A stretch of DNA of 10,409 nucleotides from Baffinella frigidus (GCA_026770585.1 MU646864.1:61621-72029); one strand, 5' to 3'; shown: positions 5,692-10,325, counted from the first letter of the stretch. The notes: generated by a model not told the origin, from the letters alone. Translations and numbers: made by a program.

Positions 5692-5898
5692 CTGTGTTTG
5701 GGGTTTGGGGTTTGGGGTTTGGGGTTTGGGGTTTGGGGTTTGGGGTTTGGGGTTTGGGGGTTTGGGTTTTGGGTTTAGGGTTTGGGGTTTGGGGTTTGGG
5801 GTTTTGGGTTTGGGGTTTGGGGTTAAGGGTTTAGGGTTTGGGGTTTGGGGTTTGGGGTTTGGGTTTTGGGGTTTGGGTTTTAGGGTTGGGGGTTTTAC
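5692..5898 (-). other. candidate 207-bp intron made of heptamer array
   Basis: Read on the minus strand it starts GTAAAACC and ends AAACACAG. Almost everything between is CCCCAAA repeats: on the plus strand nine perfect TTTGGGG units at 5697-5759 followed by TTTGGGT and TTTAGGG variants. The array edges coincide with both splice dinucleotides and the flanking frames are compatible. The long plus-strand open frame through here encodes only a GLGFGVW repeat. Confidence 0.42.
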
Positions 5899-5998
5899 TT
5901 TGGGCGTGGAGCGGAGCGTCTTGATCCACGACGCAGGAGACGACTGCGCGGGGATAGCGGATTCAGGACTCGAGGTTTCGGAAGGGAGACAAGGGAGA
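5899..5998 (-). CDS. candidate 100-nt exon, Ser/Pro-rich
   Basis: It follows CTTATACAG|T (AG at 6000-5999) and ends CCCAAA|GTAAAA (GT at 5898-5897). After one base it reads 33 codons, including LPCLPSETSSPESAIPAQSS and PASWIKTLRSTPK. Composition suggests a disordered linker. It does not join in frame to the piece at 6086-6116, whose end is phase 0, so an exon may be missing or one of the pieces is dead. Confidence 0.38.
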
Positions 5999-6017
5999 CT
6001 GTATAAGGAAGATAAGG

Positions 6018-6073
6018 TTTCGGGTTTCGGGTTTCGGGTTTCAGGTTTCGGGTTTCGGGTTTCGGGTTTCGGG
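6018..6073 (+). repeat. TTTCGGG array, eight units
   Basis: Seven TTTCGGG and one TTTCAGG unit. It lies between exon-like pieces 5899-5998 and 6086-6116. Four TTTAGGG units follow separately at 6119-6146. Confidence 0.9.
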
Positions 6074-6085
6074 TGTGAGTTGTGC

Positions 6086-6116
6086 CTGCGCGGGCGCGGA
6101 GCCGGGCGGGAGCGGC
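6086..6116 (-). pseudogene. duplicated 3' end of exon 6473-6577
   Basis: The 49-bp block 6068-6116 matches 6455-6503 with a single difference. On the minus strand it encodes the end of PLPPxSAPAQ and finishes GCGCAG|GCACAAC, a possible GC donor also present in the other copy. The rest of the exon is replaced by a TTTAGGG array. Confidence 0.4.
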
Positions 6117-6235
6117 GCTTTAGGGTTTAGGGTTTAGGGTTTAGGGTAGGGTTCAGGGGGTAAGAAGGCTCGTAACCTGCGTAGGAACTCACGGGGGGAC
6201 CAAATTGATGATTTTCGACCTTTTGTGCAAAACAC

Positions 6236-6288
6236 CTTTAAAACTCCCAAAGCCCTGAGAAATTCCAGTGAGAATGGGAGTTTTAAAG
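6236..6288. repeat. 14-bp inverted repeat, possible decayed foldback element
   Basis: CTTTAAAACTCCCA (6236-6249) and its complement (6275-6288) enclose 25 bp. Just before it, GGACCAAATTGATGATTTT (about 6197-6215) resembles the end of the element at 8148-8262, so this may be a remnant of that family. Confidence 0.45.
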
Positions 6289-6302
6289 TAACTCTTTTTT
6301 GT

Positions 6303-6326
6303 CAGCACCTCGAATTCGAGGTGCTG
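6303..6326. repeat. perfect 24-bp palindrome
   Basis: CAGCACCTCGAA and its complement meet without a spacer at a GAATTC core. It stands alone in otherwise unremarkable sequence between two exon-like regions. Confidence 0.9.
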
Positions 6327-6396
6327 TCAGGGTACAATGGCTCAAAGGTTTTCGATGGTTTGGTCTCACCGTGAGGGTTGGTGCAAGGCTCGTGAC

Positions 6397-6432
6397 CTGC
6401 GATGAGAGGTGCGCCTCGTCGAGGTCGCGCTC
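6397..6432 (-). CDS. candidate exon piece, ERDLDEAHLSSQ
   Basis: Twelve codons ending CAG|GTCACG (GT at 6396-6395). The plus-strand repeat 6406-6432 pairs with 6512-6538, so this is a duplicate of the ELDLDEAHL part of exon 6473-6577. It differs by Leu-to-Arg and a synonymous GAT/GAC. The 5' side abuts TTTCAGG-type repeat. It may be a tandem copy of a short motif or a fragment. Confidence 0.35.
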
Positions 6433-6472
6433 TTTCAGGTTTCAGGTTTCGGGGTTCGGGTGTGAGTTGTGC

Positions 6473-6577
6473 CTGCGCGGGCGCGGAGGCGGGCGGGAGC
6501 GGCCCGGGCGGGAGGTGCGCCTCATCGAGGTCAAGCTCCTCCGAGAGGGGCACGGCGTTCGAGCGCGTCGCCTCCAC
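6473..6577 (-). CDS. candidate 35-codon exon, acidic then Pro/Ala-rich
   Basis: It follows GTGCCAG|GTG (AG at 6579-6578) and ends GCGCAG|GCACAAC (possible GC donor at 6472-6471). It is exactly 105 nt, open throughout, reading VEATRSNAVPLSEELDLDEA then HLPPGPLPPASAPAQ. Its acidic part is duplicated at 6397-6432 and its Pro/Ala-rich end at 6086-6116, which mark the same 3' boundary independently. The intron end before it shares CTGGCGTGG...CAG|GTGG with that of the unrelated exon copy 4900-4932. The family is unknown. Confidence 0.45.
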
Positions 6578-6619
6578 CTGGCACCACGCCAGATTGGATG
6601 TGGGGGTTGATTTGTTTGA

Positions 6620-7290
6620 ACCGTATGTGGATACAGGTGTGAACTTTTGAAAACCTTGCCGTGAGGAGCAATTGACTTTTGGCGACCCCTTCCAAGACTC
6701 TGGCGTGGTGTCAAGGTTTGGGGCATAGGGGTTAAATAAAACATCTTTACCAAAATTTTACGATTTTTTTTTTGAAAGGAAGCTAAAACCTGTTTTGGAG
6801 GATTTTGAGGGCTTGGACCATGTTTACACCCACGCCCCTAAACCCTCAGCCACGGCAAACCCTGTCTTGGGCCTGAGAAGATAATCCTTCGCCTTAACCA
6901 CTCGGCCAACCTTCCAGATTGACTCCGTGACCAAAAGGGACATGGAGACACACCGGTCTCCGGGGAGTATATCTTCTCTCACCCCCCCCTGCAGACTCGG
7001 CGGGTTCAGGGTTGCCCCCCTACTGACAACTCACAGCCCCCCCTGTTACGAAATCGGTAACAAATGGCTCCAATTCCAACCACAGGCGAAAAAAACACTG
7101 ACCTCAAATTATCGTTTAAAAATGCTTTATCTCCTTTTAGTATCAAAGGCTGCTTTTAAAACCCAAATTGGTTTTAAAAAGAATAGATGGACAGGGTGGG
7201 CAAAGGACTTGCAGTAGCCGACGTCTTGGATCGCTCGTCATTTAAAATAGTTGACAGCCCAAACGCTGCCTGTTAAGCCCTAGGCCGATT
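6620..7290. other. A+T-richer region without a recognised gene
   Basis: Apart from the tRNA-like fragment (6809-6912) and a hairpin at 7154-7179 (TTTTAAAACC and its complement, 6-nt loop) I see no feature. The plus-strand open frame at 6927-7217 lacks protein-like composition and splice context. The segment 7259-7290 (CGCTGCCTGTTAAGCCCTAG) is related to 8606-8634, a dispersed repeat that borders the element at 7291-7497. Confidence 0.55.
6809..6912 (-). other. tRNA-derived fragment with A box and B-like box
   Basis: Read on the minus strand, GGTTGGCCGAGTGGTTAAGG is the acceptor-end and D-arm of a Ser/Leu-type tRNA. It contains a perfect RNA polymerase III A box, TGGCCGAGTGG (6908-6898). A plausible anticodon hairpin (GAAG/CTTC) follows. 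No T-arm closes the molecule, but GGTCCAAGCCC (6819-6809) matches the B box at about 9 of 11 positions, some 80 bp farther on. The spacing is too long for an ordinary tRNA, so this is best read as the head of a tRNA-derived SINE or a tRNA pseudogene. Confidence 0.45.
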
Positions 7291-7497
7291 TATTGTAGAA
7301 ATGGGCTTCGCGCGGAATCGAGGTCAGGTCAGGAAATCAGGAAAATTTCCAAAAGAATGACTTTTATGCTATCTTAGGCATGGTATTTATCTCAAAATAG
7401 CACATCCCACCCATAAGATGACACAAAAAGGCAAAAAAAGGGAAAACGTTGCTGACCTGACCTCGATTTTTTCCGCGCGGAGCCCATTTCGACAATA
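7291..7497. mobile_element. 207-bp foldback element, possible TA target
   Basis: Arms 7291-7331 and 7453-7497 are inverted copies (TATTGT, GAAATGGGCT, CGCGCGG, ATCGAGGTCAGGTCA) with two substitutions and a 4-5-base length difference. The ends TA|TTGT...ACAA|TA would fit a TA target duplication. Flanking sequence resembles the unoccupied relative near 8606-8650, though weakly. The interior carries CATAAGATGACA, also found in the loop of 2051-2200. Confidence 0.68.
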
Positions 7498-7548
7498 GCA
7501 CATGGCGCAGACCCTCAGTTATCGGAAGGTTCCTCGGTTTCCTCAACC

Positions 7549-7655
7549 TTGCCTCAAAAAAGGAGTTCTAAAACTCTCTTAAGTCACATAAGTTGATATA
7601 TTTGAAGGGGAGTTGACTTGAGAAAACGAGTTTTAGAACTCCATTTCTGAGATAA
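7549..7655. mobile_element. foldback element of the 2051-2200 family, internal deletion
   Basis: The right arm (about 7600-7655) is nearly identical to the arms of 2051-2200. The left arm keeps GGAGTTCTAAAACTC (7562-7576) but then diverges and is shortened, so the hairpin is asymmetrical. The ends read TTGCCTC and GAGATAA. The 18-bp flanking repeats of the other copy are absent. It is followed immediately by a 40-bp repeat. Confidence 0.72.
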
Positions 7656-7935
7656 GACCGCGTGGCGATCGCCACGTCGAGTTTCGGGCGTAGGGCTGAA
7701 AATTCTTGTGTGTGTGGCCTATATATGTTAGATGGACGGCTTATTTGGACGTGACGGTAGTAACTTTTTGTACCGGCTTGCACCTTTTTGTACCGCCTTG
7801 TTACAGCCCGGTACTACTTTCGGGACGTGACAGCAGTACAAGGACACCCTTGGAACGGGTCCGTTTTTGGAGCCATTGGCCCCTTCCCATTCACGAGACC
7901 GCGTGGCGATCGCCACGTCGAGTTTCGGGCGTAGG
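7655..7935 (+). repeat. identical 40-bp direct repeats with a 16-bp palindrome
   Basis: Positions 7655-7694 and 7896-7935 are identical over 40 bp and 241 bp apart. Each contains the perfect palindrome CGTGGCGATCGCCACG (7661-7676, 7902-7917). Between them lie two 20-bp tandem units with CTTTTTGTACCG (7763-7802), repeated GGACGTGAC motifs, and TTAGATGGAC (7728-7737), the complement of a decamer seen in other elements. The arrangement could be the ends of an insertion or a segmental duplication. No gene is evident. Confidence 0.72.
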
Positions 7936-7957
7936 AGCTGATATTTCAGGACACCTT

Positions 7958-8094
7958 CACAGCCAGCGAGAAAATTTCGCAGAGGACGTGAAGACACTAT
8001 AATGTGTCTCAGACACATTATAGTCGCTGTGACAGCGACAACAATGTTTTAAAAGGGTCTTCACGTCCTCTGCGAAATTTTCTCGCTGGCAGTG
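7958..8094. mobile_element. 137-bp CACA/CACT-type non-autonomous element, copy B
   Basis: Terminal inverted repeats of 38 bp (7958-7995 and 8057-8094) differ at one position. The inner 34 bp are perfect. The target duplication ACCTT touches both ends (7953-7957, 8095-8099). A related unoccupied site is at 5361-5386. Inside are a 29-nt palindrome (7996-8024, 14-bp arms around one base) and a second hairpin (8025-8037). The end CACTGCCAGCGAGAAAATTT aligns with the ends of 2948-3106 and 8370-8528. On the minus strand the duplication is AAGGT, so the segment AAG|GT...AAG|GT could be excised as a GT-AG intron leaving the original sequence. No coding capacity. Confidence 0.87.
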
Positions 8095-8147
8095 ACCTTC
8101 TACGAATGCGTGGCGTGGCGTGCCCCCTTCCACCAGCCCTCACGAAT

Positions 8148-8262
8148 GGACCAAATCATCGATTTTAGATTGCAGATTTGCCCTTGTTTTACCCTTGCAG
8201 AGACCCCGGATCTGGGGTCTCTGCAAGGGTAAATCCCAAGTCTAAAATCGATGATTTGGTCC
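8148..8262. mobile_element. 115-bp nested foldback element
   Basis: An outer perfect 22-bp inverted repeat (8148-8169, 8241-8262) encloses an inner perfect 20-bp one (8188-8207, 8214-8233) with a 6-nt loop GGATCT. The spacers are unequal, 18 bp on the left and 7 bp on the right; the left one contains an extra TTTGCCCTTG resembling a tandem copy of the following TTTACCCTTG. No target duplication is clear. The plus-strand open frame from 8178 is incidental. Confidence 0.78.
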
Positions 8263-8308
8263 AACAGGGAGGGTTGGTGGTTCTGAGATCACACGGCCTG
8301 CGCCTCGA

Positions 8309-8362
8309 GGGACTCCCGAAAAAGCTTTTTGCAACAGTCCCGGGAAATGTTCCGCATTTCCC
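8309..8362. repeat. cluster of short hairpins
   Basis: GGGACT (8309-8314) pairs with AGTCCC (8336-8341) around the palindrome AAAAAGCTTTTT. A second hairpin, GGGAAATG with CATTTCCC (8342-8362, 5-nt loop), ends just before the target duplication of the element at 8370. It may be an older foldback remnant. Confidence 0.55.
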
Positions 8363-8369
8363 ACAACTT

Positions 8370-8528
8370 CACTCGGAGCCAGAACATTTCGCCTAAGTCA
8401 ACTCCCCCTGAAAAGCAGCGCCTTATGTCAAATGCCTGCCATGGTGGCAGGGTCCATCTAAACGAAATCAGGGGAAAGTTGACTTAGATGAGCTGGTTGA
8501 CTTAGCTGAAATCTTGTGGCTCGGAGTG
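8370..8528. mobile_element. 159-bp CACT-type non-autonomous element, copy C
   Basis: It starts CACTCGGAGCCAGAACATTT and ends GGCTCGGAGTG. The first 33 bp match the inverted right end at 28 positions. The flanking duplication is AACTT (8365-8369, 8529-8533). The left ~100 bp align with 2948-3106, with the internal 7-bp hairpin at the same offset of 65 bp (8435-8451). The right part carries two copies of GTTGACTTAG. It has the same length as copy A, and no coding capacity. The sequence after it, AGGCGCGACGCG, recurs at 2569-2580. Confidence 0.85.
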
Positions 8529-8659
8529 AACTTAAGGCGCGACGCGCCACCTTTGGGCGCCCAAACCGCGGCGGTTGGCTCACTATCAACAGGTGTACGC
8601 CCAATCGCTGCCTTTTAAAAGCCCTAAATCGATGTAACACATAAAGCAGGCGCCCCGTT

Positions 8660-8861
8660 CCACACGAGGCTACCTATGCGAACAGAATAAATGTCGATTG
8701 TAAACGTGTGTAGTAATTTTCAGATGAAAGCCTTGATACTTGACACAAGTCCGACCGCTCAGCGATCGGACACGTGACCAATTGCTGACTTTTGGCGTGT
8801 TTCCTGGGCAATAATCCAATAATTGACTTTGGAATCTGTTCGCATGGAGAGCCTCGTGTGG
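8660..8861. mobile_element. 202-bp foldback element with internal hairpin
   Basis: CCACACGAGGCT...TGCGAACAGA (8660-8686) is repeated in inverse at 8835-8861 with three mismatches in 27, with weaker similarity farther in. The centre holds a hairpin at 8749-8771 (GTCCGA/TCGGAC plus CGCT/AGCG, one mismatch). Terminal CACACGAGG recalls the CACA end of copy B, but no exact target duplication is seen. On the minus strand it lies within the intron that would start at 8876. Confidence 0.68.
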
Positions 8862-8876
8862 TTAGCAGGAGGTTAC

Positions 8877-8970
8877 CTCGACGTCCTCGATGGGGTGCCG
8901 AATCGTGCCCCCCTCTGTGTACATGGCCCTCGCCTCCAGCGATGCCGCCGTATCCCAGAACTTGTCATGC
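8877..8970 (-). CDS. candidate 94-nt exon, globular-looking
   Basis: It follows TAAACAG|GCA (AG at 8972-8971) and ends GTCGAG|GTAACC (GT at 8876-8875). After one base it reads 31 codons: HDKFWDTAASLEARAMY, TEGGTIRHPIEDVE. This has the composition of a folded protein. A truncated copy with an equivalent acceptor is at 9357-9408. Both ends have good splice contexts, making this one of the better exon candidates. The plus strand also reads open (MALASSDAAVSQNLSCLF), so strand rests on the splice signals and consistency with neighbours. I do not recognise the domain. Confidence 0.5.
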
Positions 8971-8999
8971 CTGTTTACGGTTCAGCGTTTAGGGGTATG

Positions 9000-9166
9000 G
9001 GAGTTGGGGTTTCGGGTTTAGGATTTAGGCAGCCCCACCCCCCTGGGATGTTCCAGTTCCTGAACCCTAAATCTTAAACCCGGTTGGGGTTTGGAGTTTG
9101 TGGCGTGGGGTTTGGCGTTTAAAGCGCCCGGGCTGGGGGCTTAGCGTTTAGAGCGGCCCCTTCTGA
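9000..9166. other. degenerate TTTAGGG/TTTGGGG repeats, no gene
   Basis: Short G-rich repeat runs at 9002-9030 and 9084-9155. One of the few stretches with the opposite orientation (ACCCTAAATCTTAAACCC, 9063-9080) lies here. Confidence 0.6.
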
Positions 9167-9360
9167 GTACAGTCCACCTACCCTAACACAGGCTACCGTA
9201 ACACATACTTACCCTCCACACATACTCCTTCGGCCGGCCCCCGATTTCCCCCTGCAAGGAAGTATGCCTGAAGGGTGGACACCATAACGCATACCTACCC
9301 TCCACACATACTCAATCAGTCCGGCCCCGACGGGTATGTGTTAGGGTAGGTCCACTGTAC
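9167..9360. mobile_element. 194-bp foldback element inserted at an exon copy
   Basis: The ends GTACAGTCCACCTACCCTAA (from 9167) and the inverse (to 9360) match at 22 of 24 positions. GTAC or the central TA may be the target duplication. The interior has two 31-bp direct repeats (9197-9227, 9282-9312) with three differences. Its right end lies exactly where the exon copy 9357-9408 stops resembling 8877-8970, so insertion probably truncated that copy. Confidence 0.65.
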
Positions 9361-9408
9361 ATGGCTTTCGCCTCCAGCGATGCCGCCGTGTTTCGGAACG
9401 TGTCGTGC
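9357..9408 (-). pseudogene. truncated copy of exon 8877-8970
   Basis: After AAATAG|G (AG at 9410-9409) and one base it reads HDTFRNTAASLEAKAMY, then enters the foldback element at 9167-9360. Compared with the other copy there are Lys/Thr, Trp/Arg, Asp/Asn and Arg/Lys changes and a synonymous CAT/CAC. The missing 3' half and donor suggest a dead duplicate. Confidence 0.45.
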
Positions 9409-9411
9409 CTA

Positions 9412-9651
9412 TTTAGGGTTCAGGGTTTAGGGTTTGGAGTTTGGTGTTTGGTGTTTGGGGTTTGGGGTTTGGGGTTTCGGATTTTAAATCCCCATGTCGG
9501 GTACAAGGTTTTGTTTTGTACCACGAAAGTAGACCAGCAACTGTTATGGATAGCTTCGAATAGGGTGCAGGGGTTTGGTAGGCCACTCCAGGCCCTTGGG
9601 TGGGGTATTCCAGGGTCGCCCTTGGAGCCATTGGGTCGCTCTTGGAGCCGT
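9412..9651 (+). repeat. heptamer run and 20-bp tandem pair
   Basis: TTTAGGG, TTTGGTG and TTTGGGG units fill 9412-9478. After unique sequence with a GTACAA...TTGTAC inverted pair (9501-9521), two 20-bp units with GGGTCGC...CTTGGAGCC occur at 9612-9631 and 9632-9651. No gene is supported; the open frames on either strand read through repeats. Confidence 0.65.
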
Positions 9652-9734
9652 TTTCTTACTAAAATTGACTTTTGAATACTATTTTCCCTTGAAAATTGAC
9701 TTTTGAATGCCCCCCCCCCAGCCTTGCGTGGTAC

Positions 9735-9769
9735 CGCAAGTCCTCGGGGTGGCGGGAGAAGCCGAGGAG
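9735..9769 (-). pseudogene. partial copy of exon 10113-10189
   Basis: It encodes LLGFSRHPEDLR up to CG|GTACCA (GT at 9734-9733). The 5' half present in the other copy is replaced by TTTCAGG/TTTCGG repeat. Relative to LLGFSRPPEDFR it has two amino acid changes. Confidence 0.42.
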
Positions 9770-9822
9770 AGTTTCAGGTTTCGGTTTTCGGGTTTGGCGT
9801 GGCAGGATTCGGCGGTTGGGTA

Positions 9823-10005
9823 GAGCTATTCTGGTAGGACTTGGCCGCTTCCGACTAGACGAATCGCCGACTTTGCGACTCCAGAAAGGTTGTCAAGGTC
9901 CTAAATTGTTTTTAAACACACCGTTTCGAGTTTCGTGGTACACAGGGAACATCAAAGCCAGCAATTCGGCAAATCGACAACGGCCAAGTCCTGCCGGAAT
10001 AGCTC
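9823..10005. mobile_element. 183-bp foldback element
   Basis: The outer 25 bp (9823-9847 and 9981-10005; GAGCTATTC, AGGACTTGGCCG) match inversely with two differences, and weaker similarity continues to about 50 bp. It sits between the two copies of the duplication 9650-9769 / 10010-10147, in presumed intron sequence. No target duplication is seen. Confidence 0.68.
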
Positions 10006-10112
10006 CATCGTTTTCTTACTAAAATTGACTTTTGAATGCCATTTCCCCTTGAAAAATTGACTTTTGAATACCCCCTCCCTCCAGCCCTGCGTGGTAGAGG
10101 TTTGGTAGGCAC

Positions 10113-10189
10113 CGGAAGTCCTCGGGGGGGCGGGAGAAGCCCAGCAGCACTTTCGACCCCGCGTGACCGTTCAGTAGCGCGTGCACCAC
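10113..10189 (-). CDS. candidate 77-nt exon, VVHALLNGHAG...PPEDFR
   Basis: It follows ACTCAG|GTG (AG at 10191-10190) and ends TTCCG|GTGCCT (GT at 10112-10111). It reads VVHALLNGHAGSKVLLGFSR then PPEDF plus two bases. The composition is that of a folded protein and both splice contexts are reasonable. The 3' half is duplicated at 9735-9769 with the same boundary, and the GHA part resembles 7-60. The family is not recognised. Confidence 0.45.
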
Positions 10190-10224
10190 CTGAGTGTGAG
10201 CAGAATTTATAAGTGAAACCCCTC

Positions 10225-10325
10225 GCAACAGGGTTGAACATCGTTCAAATCGTCGGAACAGGGTTAAAAAATCTCAACAACGGTTTAGAATCCTTAAACG
10301 TGGGTCAATAGCCTTGACGATCTTG
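10225..10325. repeat. series of small A+T-rich inverted repeats
   Basis: Three short hairpins follow each other: TTGAAC/GTTCAA (10234-10248), GTTTA/TAAAC (10283-10299) and GTCAA/TTGAC (10304-10318). AACAGGGTT recurs 30 bp apart at 10228 and 10258. A similar TTGAC-rich string is at 1803-1827. The remainder to the window end has a C-run at 10386-10396 and no gene. Confidence 0.4.

Larger units (their letters stand above)
9650..10147. repeat. ~120-bp direct duplication of intron plus exon end
   Basis: 9650-9769 and 10010-10147 are homologous. Each begins GTTTTCTTACTAAAATTGAC, has two units of AAAATTGACTTTTGAAT 31-32 bp apart, a C-rich run, CCAGCC(C/T)TGCGTGGTA and the exon end at 9735-9769 or 10113-10147. 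The second copy carries an extra GAGGTTTGGTAGGC just before the exon. Confidence 0.78.

Noticed and set aside
5528-6130. 200-codon plus-strand open frame
   Set aside because: Most of it is translated TTTGGGG/TTTCGGG heptamers (GLGFGVW, GFGFRVS). Only 5528-5691 looks protein-like, and that is noted as the alternative to the minus-strand exon.
6325-6360. Dinoflagellate spliced-leader remnant (ATGGCTCAAAGG)
   Set aside because: Only a partial likeness to the leader's GGCTCAAG end; the preceding bases do not match, and no other candidate was found on either strand.
6927-7217. 96-codon plus-strand open frame
   Set aside because: No protein-like composition, no duplicate copy and no splice signals; it crosses a hairpin at 7154-7179.
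7661-7917. Cyanobacterial HIP1 site (GCGATCGC)
   Set aside because: Only two copies, both within one duplicated 40-bp block, in a clearly eukaryotic context.
7568-8018. Two minus-strand open frames sharing RPKLDVAIATRS
   Set aside because: The shared peptide is the 40-bp direct repeat 7655-7694 / 7896-7935, and the GVLxLVFSSQ part is the 7549-7655 foldback arm; no gene is needed to explain them.
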